Positions 28,278 through 36,746 of a stretch of 64,000 nucleotides of DNA are shown here, one piece after another. Below the pieces are notes generated by a model. That model searched no databases and was not told the DNA's origin. It worked only from the letters and a program-made list of their open reading frames with translations. Position 1 is the stretch's first letter. Every line of letters starts with the position of its first letter. The position numbers and the translations under genes were made by a program. The DNA comes from Pseudomonas cichorii (lineage in GTDB: Bacteria > Pseudomonadota > Gammaproteobacteria > Pseudomonadales > Pseudomonadaceae), in assembly GCF_015471405.1 (NCBI RefSeq), contig NZ_BLVZ01000005.1:310001-374000 (forward strand), written 5' to 3'.

Positions 28278-29805
28278 CACAGTCACGTTTGGCGAACGCG
28301 CGCTGCGTATCGAGGACGTTCTGGCCCTTGCCAATCGCCAGGCACCTACGGCCCTGCAAGACGACAGCGCCTTTCGGGAGCGCATCGCCAAAGGCGCGCA
28401 GTTCCTTGATTCCCTGCTGGACAAGGAAGGTGTGATTTACGGCGTCACCACCGGCTACGGTGACTCCTGCGTGGTCGCCGTGCCGTTGCAACATGTCGAA
28501 GCCCTGCCCCGTCATTTGTACACCTTCCATGGCTGTGGCCTGGGCAGGCTTCTGGATGCACAAGCCACCCGCGCCGTACTGGCAGCACGCTTGCAGTCGC
28601 TGTGCCATGGGGTTTCCGGCGTGCGTGTCGAGTTGCTGGAGCGCCTGCAAGCCTTCATCGAACACGACGTATTGCCGCTGATCCCGGAAGAAGGTTCGGT
28701 GGGGGCCAGCGGTGACCTGACGCCCCTGTCCTATGTGGCAGCCACCTTGTCCGGCGAACGTGAAGTGATGTTCCGTGGCGAGCGACGTCAGGCCAGCGAT
28801 GTGCATCGCGAACTGGGTTGGCAACCCCTCAGACTCAGACCCAAGGAAGCACTGGCACTCATGAACGGTACAGCCGTCATGACCGGTCTGGCTTGCCTGG
28901 CTTTCGCCCGCGCCGACTACCTGCTGCAACTGGCAACCCGTATCACGGCCCTGAATGTCGTGGCGCTGCAAGGCAACCCGGAGCATTTCGACGAGCGCCT
29001 GTTCGCCGCCAAACCTCATCCGGGCCAGACACAAGTCGCCGCCTGGCTGCGTCAGGATCTGGCCATCGATGCGCCCACCGCGCCGCTGCATCGCCTGCAG
29101 GATCGCTACTCGCTGCGTTGCGCGCCCCATGTGCTGGGCGTGCTGGCCGACAGCCTGAACTGGTTGCGCTCGTTCATCGAAACCGAGCTCAACAGTGCCA
29201 ACGACAATCCGATCATCGATGCAGAAGCCGAGCGTGTTCTGCATGGCGGGCACTTCTACGGCGGGCATATCGCCTTTGCCATGGACAGCCTGAAAACCCT
29301 GGTTGCCAACGTCGCCGACCTGCTGGACCGGCAACTGGCCTTGTTGGTGGACACTCGCTACAACCACGGCCTGCCGAGCAACCTGTCCGGCGCCAGCAGT
29401 GAACGGGCCATGCTCAATCATGGCTTCAAGGCCGTACAGATCGGTGCCAGCGCCTGGACCGCCGAAGCCCTGAAAAACACCATGCCCGCCAGCGTGTTCT
29501 CGCGCTCGACCGAATGCCATAACCAGGACAAGGTCAGCATGGGCACGATTGCTGCCAGGGATGCCATTCGGGTACTGGAACTGACCGAGCAAGTCGCCGC
29601 CGCTACGCTGATCGCCGCCAATCAAGGGGTCTGGCTGCGCAGCCAGGCAGATGACGCACGTGCATTGCCACCGGCCCTGGCAGCCATGCACGAACAACTG
29701 GCACGTGACTTCCCGCCGGTCATCGAAGACCGAGCGCTGGAAGCCGAGCTGCGCCTGTGCCTGAAGCACATCGCCAACCGCCACTGGAGGTTACATGCGC
29801 AGTAA
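28258..29805 (+). CDS. Aromatic amino acid (His/Phe/Tyr) ammonia-lyase in pigment operon
   Basis: A 515-residue MIO-type ammonia-lyase. The prosthetic-group triad is Ala150-Ser151-Gly152 in GSVGASGDLTPLSY, and the catalytic Tyr61 lies in VIYGVTTGYGDS. The substrate-selectivity pair just before GCGLG is Phe90-His91, neither the His-Leu of characterised tyrosine lyases nor the Ser-His of histidine lyases, so substrate is uncertain. In this context it probably makes a cinnamate- or coumarate-type starter for the polyene, or an intermediate toward it. Such a lyase is absent from the E. coli APE cluster but is reported with xanthomonadin and flexirubin clusters. ATG 28258 overlaps the acyltransferase gene. 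Confidence 0.9.
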   Translation: MTNQAPDTVTFGERALRIEDVLALANRQAPTALQDDSAFRERIAKGAQFLDSLLDKEGVIYGVTTGYGDSCVVAVPLQHVEALPRHLYTFHGCGLGRLLDAQATRAVLAARLQSLCHGVSGVRVELLERLQAFIEHDVLPLIPEEGSVGASGDLTPLSYVAATLSGEREVMFRGERRQASDVHRELGWQPLRLRPKEALALMNGTAVMTGLACLAFARADYLLQLATRITALNVVALQGNPEHFDERLFAAKPHPGQTQVAAWLRQDLAIDAPTAPLHRLQDRYSLRCAPHVLGVLADSLNWLRSFIETELNSANDNPIIDAEAERVLHGGHFYGGHIAFAMDSLKTLVANVADLLDRQLALLVDTRYNHGLPSNLSGASSERAMLNHGFKAVQIGASAWTAEALKNTMPASVFSRSTECHNQDKVSMGTIAARDAIRVLELTEQVAAATLIAANQGVWLRSQADDARALPPALAAMHEQLARDFPPVIEDRALEAELRLCLKHIANRHWRLHAQ

Positions 29806-30220
29806 GGGTTTCATTCACGTCGACACTGAAGTGTTGGTGCCATTTTTCGATGTCGACATGATGAACATCGTCTGGCACGGCCACTACGTCAAATACCTGG
29901 AAATCGCTCGCTGTGCGTTGCTGGACCATATCGGCCACAACTACGCCCACATGCTTGAATCCGGTTATGGCTGGCCCGTGATCGACCTGCAATTGCGCTA
30001 CATGCGTGGTGCCGTATTCGGTCAGAAACTGATCGTGCGCGCCAGTCTGGTGGAGTGGGAAAACCGTCTGAAGATCAACTACCTGATCACCGATGCAGTC
30101 ACCGGGGAGCGCATGACACGCGCCAGTACCGTGCAGGTCGCCGTGCATGTGGAAAGCCGCGAGATGCAACTGGCTTCACCTCAGGTCTTTATCGACGCCA
30201 TTCAAAAGGCCCTGCCATGA
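29795..30220 (+). CDS. Hotdog-fold acyl thioesterase (ApeK type)
   Basis: A 141-residue 4HBT-family thioesterase with the motif FFDVDMMNIVWHGHYVKYLEIAR, where Asp and the following His-Gly-Tyr are typical of 4-hydroxybenzoyl-CoA thioesterase-like enzymes. It would release the finished or aberrant chain from the carrier protein. It overlaps the ammonia-lyase gene by 11 bases and joins the next gene by ATGA. Confidence 0.88.
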   Translation: MRSKGFIHVDTEVLVPFFDVDMMNIVWHGHYVKYLEIARCALLDHIGHNYAHMLESGYGWPVIDLQLRYMRGAVFGQKLIVRASLVEWENRLKINYLITDAVTGERMTRASTVQVAVHVESREMQLASPQVFIDAIQKALP

Positions 30221-30828
30221 ACCGTGCTATGCGGGCGTTGTGCCTGCTCGGTCTGATGTGCCTGCCGTCACTGGCTCTGGCGTTCGATCTACAGCAACTG
30301 AGCGATCAGTTGGCCAAACCTGTCGTGGTACAAGGCAACTTCGTTCAGGAAAAACACCTGCGCGCACTGCCGAACCCCTTGCTCAGCAAAGGCCGCTTCG
30401 TCCTGTCCAGAGAATTCGGCTTGCTCTGGCTGCTGGAGACGCCACTGAAACAGGATTACCGCATCACGACTGCCGGTATCGCTCGCCGTGAAACGCCGGG
30501 CAGCGGCCCATGGAAACTCCTGCCGGGCAAAAGCGCAGGAGCCGAGCAGAACCGTCTTTTTCTCGCCGTATTGCAAGGCGACAGCAGCGGCCTGCAACGG
30601 GACTTCGAGCTGCAATTGAAAGGCGATGCACAGGCCTGGCACCTCACACTCATCCCGCGCTCGCTGCTGCTGCAACAAGTGTTCAAGCAGATCAATATCG
30701 ACGGTGGTGAACTGGTGCAACGCATCGAACTACTGGAAACCCAAGGCGACAGCACGGTCCTGAAAATGCTCGACAGCAGCAGCTCCCAGGCCTTGACCGA
30801 TGTGCAGCGCAATGACTTCGTCAACTGA
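30217..30828 (+). CDS. LolA-like periplasmic carrier of APE cluster (ApeL type)
   Basis: A 203-residue protein with a Sec signal peptide (MNRAMRALCLLGLMCLPSLALA, then FDLQQL). The mature part resembles the LolA outer-membrane lipoprotein carrier fold (QGNFVQEKHLRALPNPLLSKG, FGLLWLLETPLKQDYRI). It probably shuttles the lipid-linked polyene across the periplasm after export by the MMPL protein encoded next. It is coupled by ATGA upstream and a 29-base overlap downstream. Confidence 0.87.
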   Translation: MNRAMRALCLLGLMCLPSLALAFDLQQLSDQLAKPVVVQGNFVQEKHLRALPNPLLSKGRFVLSREFGLLWLLETPLKQDYRITTAGIARRETPGSGPWKLLPGKSAGAEQNRLFLAVLQGDSSGLQRDFELQLKGDAQAWHLTLIPRSLLLQQVFKQINIDGGELVQRIELLETQGDSTVLKMLDSSSSQALTDVQRNDFVN

Positions 30829-33133
30829 GCGCCTGCTGCCGCGCCTGTTCCTGCTGATTCTGGCGGGCGTTCTGGCCCTGGCCGGGTGGCAGTGGCATGA
30901 CCGCTCGCCGCTGTCGGCCAACCTCATGGAGCTGGTCCCCGGCACCAACACCGATGCATTGGTATTGCGTGCCGAACAGCGTATGCAGGAACCGCTCAAT
31001 CGGGAAATGCTGGTACTGGTCGGGCATGCCGATAGCCAGCAGGCCATCGAACTCGCTCGTCGATTAAGCGAACAATGGCAAGCCAGCGGGCTGTTCGAGA
31101 AAGTGCAGTGGACTCTGCAAGCGGATCTGCCTGCCTTGCGCAATCAACTGTTGCAGGGCCGGTTGGCAATGTTGCCAGACACAGACCGTAACCAGTTGAT
31201 CAACGATCCACAGGCATTCATCGAGCAGCGCGTACAAAGCCTGTTCGATCCATTTGCCGGTTTCAGCCTGGTATCGGGCCAGGACGACTGGCTGGGCCTG
31301 ACTGGACGAATTCAGAACGGGCTGCCGAAACAAGGCTCGGTCCAGCCGGATCTTGCCAGCGGCGCATTGATTGCGGTGGCCGATGACAAAAGCTGGGTAT
31401 TGCTGCGCTCACGCACTCGCAGCGATGCATTCGACATGCACCTGCCCACTCAGGTCGCAAGCCTGTTGGACACTGCTCGCGAGCAGGCAAAACAGGCCGA
31501 TGGCCAGCTACTCGCAGCCAGCGGCCTGTTGTATGCCGCCAATGGCCAGAAGCAAGCCAGCCGGGAGATTACCTGGGTAGGTGGCGGTGCCACGCTGGGC
31601 ATTCTGTTACTGCTGTTGCTGGCTTTCCGTCGCTGGAAAGTACTTCTGGCATTCGTGCCAGTGCTGGTAGGCATGCTGTTCGGTGCCGTGGCCTGTGTGG
31701 CGTTCTTCGGCAGCATGCATGTGATGACGCTGGTGCTTGGCTCCAGCCTGATCGGCGTCGCCGTGGACTACCCGCTGCATTATCTGTCCAAGAGCTGGAG
31801 CCTGAAGCCATGGCGCAGTTGGCCTGCCTTGCGCCTCACATTACCCGGCCTGAGCCTGAGCCTGATCACCAGTTGCATTGGTTATCTGGCCCTGGCCTGG
31901 ACACCCTTTCCGGCCTTGACACAAATCGCCGTGTTCTCGGCAGCCGGTCTGATCGGGGCCTATCTCACAGCGGTCTGCCTGTTGCCTGCGTTGCTCGCCA
32001 AGGTCGAAATACGGCCGGCGCAATGGCCTCTTGCTCTGGCACAGCACATGCTCGATTGCCGCGCAGCCTTGTTACGGCGCGTGAGTACACCTGTCCTGCT
32101 GGCGGCGCTGATGGCGTTCTGTGCAACGGGGCTTTGGCAACTGACCACCCGCAACGACATCCGCCAATGGGTCTCGGCTCCTCAGGCATTAACGGACGAA
32201 GCCCAGGCCATTGCGCGCATCACCGGCTACCAGCCCACCAGCCAGTTCTTTCTTGTTCGCGGCAAGGACGAGCAGCAATTGCTGGACCGACAATCAGACC
32301 TCATGCAACGGCTCGATCAGTTGGTCAATGTGGGCAAGTTGCAGGGGTACATGGCGCTCAATCAACTGGTTGCATCGCCTGCCGATCAAGAGGCCACACG
32401 TAACGCACTCTCCAGGCTGGAGCCGCTTTGGCAGCCTCTGGTTCAACTGGGCGTTCCGGCCAGCGCCTTGCAAACCGAACTGAGTCGACTGCAAACGCTG
32501 CCGACACAAGATATCGACCTCGCGCTGACAGGCCCGCTCAGCGAGCCCTGGCGTACGCTCTGGCTTGGCCATAACGATGATGGCGTGGCTGCCATCGTGA
32601 GTTTGCGAGGGCTGAACAACCCCGCTCTGTTACGGGTTCAGGCGCAAGGGCTGGAAGGTGTACAACTCGTGGATCGTCTGGGCGAGCTCAATAGCGTATT
32701 CGCTGCCACCCAGATCAGCGCTGCCGAGCTGAAGCTGCTGTCCTGCGTCTTGATCGTCCTGTTGTTGATCGTGCCATTCGGCCTGAACGGTGCCTTGCGC
32801 ATTGTCGCCCTGCCCTTGCTGGCGGCCCTGTGCAGCCTGGCAAGTCTGGGCTGGCTCGGTCAGCCGCTGACTCTCTTCAGCCTGTTCGGCCTGCTGCTGG
32901 TTACGGCGATCAGTGTCGATTACGCCATTCTCATGCGCGAACAGATTGGTGGCGCCGCCGTCAGTCTGCTGGGCACTCTGCTGGCGGCTATCACCACCTG
33001 GCTCTCGTTCGGCCTGCTGGCGATATCCAGCACACCGGCAATCAGCAATTTCGGACTGTCCGTCAGCCTTGGGCTGGCTTTCAGTTTCATCCTTGCGCCC
33101 TGGGCAAGTCCGAAGAAGGAGCATCGCTCGTGA
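30800..33133 (+). CDS. MMPL/RND-family exporter of APE cluster (ApeM type)
   Basis: A 777-residue exporter of the RND superfamily (MMPL type) with two repeats, each a periplasmic loop followed by membrane helices. TM1 is LFLLILAGVLALAGW, the first helix bundle is ~260-400 (GGGATLGILLLLLLAFRRW, SLIGVAVDYPLHYL), and the second is ~630-770 (VTAISVDYAILMRE). The Asp residues in AVDYPLHY and SVDYAILM match proton-relay positions of the family. It is predicted to move the polyene lipid out of the inner membrane. ATG 30800 or 30812 may be the true start; neither has a strong ribosome site and translation is probably coupled. Confidence 0.9.
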   Translation: MCSAMTSSTERLLPRLFLLILAGVLALAGWQWHDRSPLSANLMELVPGTNTDALVLRAEQRMQEPLNREMLVLVGHADSQQAIELARRLSEQWQASGLFEKVQWTLQADLPALRNQLLQGRLAMLPDTDRNQLINDPQAFIEQRVQSLFDPFAGFSLVSGQDDWLGLTGRIQNGLPKQGSVQPDLASGALIAVADDKSWVLLRSRTRSDAFDMHLPTQVASLLDTAREQAKQADGQLLAASGLLYAANGQKQASREITWVGGGATLGILLLLLLAFRRWKVLLAFVPVLVGMLFGAVACVAFFGSMHVMTLVLGSSLIGVAVDYPLHYLSKSWSLKPWRSWPALRLTLPGLSLSLITSCIGYLALAWTPFPALTQIAVFSAAGLIGAYLTAVCLLPALLAKVEIRPAQWPLALAQHMLDCRAALLRRVSTPVLLAALMAFCATGLWQLTTRNDIRQWVSAPQALTDEAQAIARITGYQPTSQFFLVRGKDEQQLLDRQSDLMQRLDQLVNVGKLQGYMALNQLVASPADQEATRNALSRLEPLWQPLVQLGVPASALQTELSRLQTLPTQDIDLALTGPLSEPWRTLWLGHNDDGVAAIVSLRGLNNPALLRVQAQGLEGVQLVDRLGELNSVFAATQISAAELKLLSCVLIVLLLIVPFGLNGALRIVALPLLAALCSLASLGWLGQPLTLFSLFGLLLVTAISVDYAILMREQIGGAAVSLLGTLLAAITTWLSFGLLAISSTPAISNFGLSVSLGLAFSFILAPWASPKKEHRS

Positions 33134-34302
33134 TGATCCTTCTGTTCTGGCTGATGGCGCTATTGGCCTTTGCCCTGGCAACCTGGGCGGGTCAGCGACT
33201 GGGCCTGATTCCTATCGTCAGCCAGTTGCTGCTGGCAACCTTTGGCTTGCCGCTGTTGATGTTGTTCTGGATAGAGCCGCACTGGCAACTGAGCGGCGCG
33301 CAACTGGTATCGCCGGTATGGCTCAAGACCTTGTACGGCCTGGCCTTCGCGATAGTCCTGGGGCATATCCTCAGTGATGTCATCGACGCCAGACTGGACC
33401 GGCACAGCCTGAAAGTGGCAATACCAAGCTTTCTGGTGCCCTTCCTGACAGGTCTGGCCTGTGCGCTATGGCTGTTGCCGGATCAGTCCTGGCTCAGTTC
33501 GCTGGCGATTGGGCTGGTGTTCGCCATCACCGCGATCCCGGTGCTTTATCTCTACCTGCAACACATCGGCTACCCGCCCCAGGCGACACGCCGTCTGGTA
33601 CAAACCGCGATCCTTATCGATCTGGCCTGCTGGAGCCTGTTCGCCCTGGGCCAGGGCAGCCTGAAACCCGCCAGCCTGTTACTGCCGTTGCTGGGAGCCT
33701 GCATTCCCTTGCTGTTTCGCCTGCTGGGCCTGCGCCAGCCGTTGCTCTATAGCGTGACCTTCTTCGCGCTGCTGGTGGTAGCAGAACATTACAAACTCAA
33801 CGCGCTGATCTTTGGCATTGGCTATCTGCTGTGCATGTCACGCCTGGGGCAAACCTGGACGCTGCCGTTGTCTGCAACCGTGTTCAAGCGTTTGCAGAAC
33901 CAGTTGGCAATCCCGTTGCTGCTGATCTTCGGCATTGTGCAAATCAATATCCACAGCGCCATGAGCACCTTGAGCTGGCTGCAACTGGGCGCGCTGATCG
34001 TCGTGCCCATCGTCAGCAAGATGCTGGGAAACTGGATCGGCCTGCGCTGGGCTCCGCCCTCTTTTGCAGGTGCAAGCCGCTGGCGCGAAAGCGTACTGCT
34101 GAATATCCGCGGGCTGAGCGAGATCGTTTTTCTCAACCTTCTGCTGCAACAGCAACTCATCAGCCCGGCGCTGTATTTCGCGCTGATGCTGATGAGCCTG
34201 CTGGCGACCCTCATGCCCGCACTGGCTGGCATGGGGCGTAAGCCATTGCCGTCTTCCCTTACAACCGACCAACCGATAAGGAACTCTTGTGCCCATCACT
34301 GA
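33130..34302 (+). CDS. CPA2-type cation:proton antiporter-like membrane protein in APE operon
   Basis: A 390-residue membrane protein with about 12 hydrophobic segments and the layout of CPA2 (KefB/NapA-like) exchangers. The core helix is LAIGLVFAITAIPVLYLYLQHIG, followed by LIDLACWSLFALGQGS, and the C-terminal block is RGLSEIVFLNLLLQQQLISP. No cytosolic Trk-type domain follows. Its role in pigment formation is unknown; it could balance the proton load of the adjacent MMPL exporter or move an ion or small solute. GTG 33130 is chosen (AAGGAG eight bases upstream); ATG 33133 is equally possible. It overlaps both neighbours. Confidence 0.78.
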   Translation: MMILLFWLMALLAFALATWAGQRLGLIPIVSQLLLATFGLPLLMLFWIEPHWQLSGAQLVSPVWLKTLYGLAFAIVLGHILSDVIDARLDRHSLKVAIPSFLVPFLTGLACALWLLPDQSWLSSLAIGLVFAITAIPVLYLYLQHIGYPPQATRRLVQTAILIDLACWSLFALGQGSLKPASLLLPLLGACIPLLFRLLGLRQPLLYSVTFFALLVVAEHYKLNALIFGIGYLLCMSRLGQTWTLPLSATVFKRLQNQLAIPLLLIFGIVQINIHSAMSTLSWLQLGALIVVPIVSKMLGNWIGLRWAPPSFAGASRWRESVLLNIRGLSEIVFLNLLLQQQLISPALYFALMLMSLLATLMPALAGMGRKPLPSSLTTDQPIRNSCAHH

Positions 34303-35536
34303 TATGGAAAACCGGCAGGTTGTCGTCATTGGTGCCGGCCCTGCCGGTGCTATCGCCGCCGCTTTGCTCAAACGCAAGGGCCATGACGTTCTGATCATCG
34401 AACGCCAGTTGTTTCCACGCTTCTCCATTGGTGAAAGCCTGCTCTCCCATTGCCTGGACTTCGTTGAAGAAGCCGGAATGCTCGAAGCGGTCGAAGCGGC
34501 CGGTTTCCAGAAGAAAAACGGTGCTGCCTTTGCTTTCGGTGAGCAATACAGCGATTTCGATTTCGGTGACACATTCAGCAACGGCAAACCCACGACCTTT
34601 CAAGTGCAGCGCGCCGAATTCGACAAGCTGCTGGCCGATCAGGCAGCGCTGCAAGGCGTCGAAATCCGCTATCTACAGGAAATCATCAACGTCGACTTCA
34701 GCGGCCCGCAACCGACGCTGAACGTTCGTCGTGAAGACGGCAGCGAATACAGCGTGCGGGCTCTGTTCGTGCTCGATGCCAGCGGCTATGGTCGCGTACT
34801 GCCGCGCCTGCTCGACCTTGAAGCACCGTCTGGCTTCCCGGTACGCCAAGCCGTATTCACCCACATCGAAGACCATATCGAAAGCCCGCCCTTCGACCGC
34901 GAAAAGATCCTGATCAGCATTCACCCTGAGCACCGGGATGTCTGGTTCTGGTCGATTCCGTTCAGCAATGGCCGCTGCTCCCTGGGCGTGGTGGCTTCGG
35001 CTGAACGCTTCAAGGACAAACCGCAGGACCTGGACGCCTGCCTGCAAGCATTCGTCGATGAAACGCCACAACTCAAGAATGTGCTGAAAAATGCCGTCTG
35101 GGATACTCCGGCACGGACCATTGGCGGCTACTCGGCTAACGTCAAAACCCTGCACGGCCCAGGCTTCGCACTGCTGGGCAACGCGGCGGAATTTCTCGAC
35201 CCGGTGTTCTCGTCCGGCGTGACCATTGCCATGCGCTCGGCAAGCATGGCCGCAAACCTGTTGAGCCGGCAGTTGCAAGGCGAAAGCGTGGACTGGGAAA
35301 CCGGGTTCGCCATCCCGCTCAAACGCGGCGTCGACACCTTCCGCGCCTATGTCGAAGGTTGGTATGACAACAGTTTCCAGGACGTCATTTTCTACCCCCA
35401 CAGCACCCCTGAAATCCGCCGCATGATCAGCGCAATCCTGGCTGGCTATGCCTGGGACGAACACAATCCCTTTGTCAGCGAGTCCAAACGTCGGTTACGG
35501 ATGCTGGCCGAGTTCTGTTCGAGTAAAGCTTCATGA
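34289..35536 (+). CDS. Flavin-dependent halogenase-like monooxygenase of APE cluster
   Basis: A 415-residue FAD-dependent protein. The dinucleotide motif is GAGPAG (residues 15-20). The halogenase signature WxWxIP is present as W219-F-W221-S-I-P224, which discriminates halogenases from ordinary flavin monooxygenases. K76/K77 in GFQKKNGAAF lies where halogenases keep the catalytic Lys. Xanthomonadins are brominated aryl polyenes, so this enzyme could halogenate the aryl head group; alternatively it may hydroxylate or desaturate. GTG 34289 has AAGGA six bases upstream. It needs FADH2 from a reductase not encoded nearby. Confidence 0.82.
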   Translation: MPITDMENRQVVVIGAGPAGAIAAALLKRKGHDVLIIERQLFPRFSIGESLLSHCLDFVEEAGMLEAVEAAGFQKKNGAAFAFGEQYSDFDFGDTFSNGKPTTFQVQRAEFDKLLADQAALQGVEIRYLQEIINVDFSGPQPTLNVRREDGSEYSVRALFVLDASGYGRVLPRLLDLEAPSGFPVRQAVFTHIEDHIESPPFDREKILISIHPEHRDVWFWSIPFSNGRCSLGVVASAERFKDKPQDLDACLQAFVDETPQLKNVLKNAVWDTPARTIGGYSANVKTLHGPGFALLGNAAEFLDPVFSSGVTIAMRSASMAANLLSRQLQGESVDWETGFAIPLKRGVDTFRAYVEGWYDNSFQDVIFYPHSTPEIRRMISAILAGYAWDEHNPFVSESKRRLRMLAEFCSSKAS

Positions 35537-36267
35537 ACCAGCCATTTCTGAGCGACAGCTATGTAGAAGAAACCCGTTTCGGTTTCTGGTTCCTGCGCAG
35601 CCACACCTGGCAACATCACGTCCTGCGGGTTGCCATCAATGATTTGCGCACGCTGTTCAATGACCAGCCGCCTGAAGCACCGGTGCTACTCGATGCCGGT
35701 TGCGGGCAAGGCAAGTCATTCCAGTACCTGCGTCAGGTATTCGCACCTTCACGCTTGCTGGGCGTGGACGCCGACCCTCACAGTCTGGACATGAGCCATG
35801 CAGAGGCTCGCCGCCAGGGCATCGATATCGAGTTGATCGGCAGTGATTGCGCCGCTCTGCAACTGCCGGATGCCAGCGTCGACATGCTGTTCTGCCACCA
35901 GACCTTTCATCATCTGGTCGAGCAGGAAAAATCCATTGCCGAGTTCTATCGCGTGCTGAAGCCGGGCGGTTATCTACTGTTCGCCGAGTCCACCGAGGCC
36001 TATATCGATACCTGGGTGATCCGCTGGCTGTTTCGCCACCCGATGCATGTGCAGAAAAGCGCTGAGCAGTATCTGGAGATGATTCGCGGCCAGGGTTTCG
36101 AGTTTGAAGCGAAAAATGTCTCGTATCCCTATCTGTGGTGGAGCCGCTCCAGGGATTTCGGCTTGCTGGAGCGCTTGAAGCTGCGCAAACCCAAACCGTT
36201 CGGGCAGCGCGAAGAAACCCTGGTCAATGTCGTGGCCCGCAAGCCGCTGAACGGCGAGACGTCATGA
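35533..36267 (+). CDS. SAM-dependent methyltransferase of APE cluster (ApeB type)
   Basis: A 244-residue class I methyltransferase with the SAM-binding motif LLDAGCGQGKSFQYL (~52-66), the acidic motif II (GVDADPHSLDMS) and post motifs DMLFCHQTFHHLVEQEKS. In aryl polyenes the aryl head group is often methylated, which suggests the reaction. ATGA junctions on both sides indicate translational coupling with the halogenase-like and lipoprotein genes. Confidence 0.87.
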   Translation: MNQPFLSDSYVEETRFGFWFLRSHTWQHHVLRVAINDLRTLFNDQPPEAPVLLDAGCGQGKSFQYLRQVFAPSRLLGVDADPHSLDMSHAEARRQGIDIELIGSDCAALQLPDASVDMLFCHQTFHHLVEQEKSIAEFYRVLKPGGYLLFAESTEAYIDTWVIRWLFRHPMHVQKSAEQYLEMIRGQGFEFEAKNVSYPYLWWSRSRDFGLLERLKLRKPKPFGQREETLVNVVARKPLNGETS

Positions 36268-36746
36268 TCCGCGTATGGTTTTTCGTGCTTCTGCTGCTCG
36301 GCGGCTGCGCCAGCCAGGCACCGCTGCCCGCAGTCATGCCGGAGTTGCAGTTGCCGATGCAACTGCACATTCAGCGTGAACAGGCCGATCAGCGCCAGGA
36401 CTGGCTGCTGATCATCCAGCGTGAACAGGCAGGGCTGCGCTGGTCCCTGATGGACCCGCTGGGCATTCCACAAGCGCGCCAGCTGTTGATTGAGGGCAAG
36501 TGGCAGGCCGATGGTCTGCTGCCCCCGAACCCTGAGGCGCGTGAGCTGTTCGCGGCACTGCTCTTTGCCATGACGCCGCACGAAAATCTGCCCATCAGTT
36601 ATCCTGCTGCGCAAAGCCAACAGATGCAGCGCCGCCTCGATGACCGCTGGCGGGTCGACTATCGCTCTGCCAATGTCTTTACGCTGAAGCTCAAGGAAGG
36701 GCTGAGTTATGAAATCACCCCCTTGAATGTCGAGACGCCACAATGA
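36264..36746 (+). CDS. DUF3261-type lipoprotein of APE cluster (ApeN type)
   Basis: A 160-residue lipoprotein: signal MIRVWFFVLLLLGGC, with the lipobox LLGGC giving Cys15. The mature part (MQLHIQREQADQRQDWLLIIQ) resembles LolB-like beta folds and belongs to a family tied to aryl polyene clusters. It may act in the outer membrane as acceptor for polyene lipid delivered by the LolA-like carrier. The residue after the lipobox Cys is Ala, compatible with outer-membrane sorting. It has ATGA junctions on both sides. Confidence 0.85.
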   Translation: MIRVWFFVLLLLGGCASQAPLPAVMPELQLPMQLHIQREQADQRQDWLLIIQREQAGLRWSLMDPLGIPQARQLLIEGKWQADGLLPPNPEARELFAALLFAMTPHENLPISYPAAQSQQMQRRLDDRWRVDYRSANVFTLKLKEGLSYEITPLNVETPQ

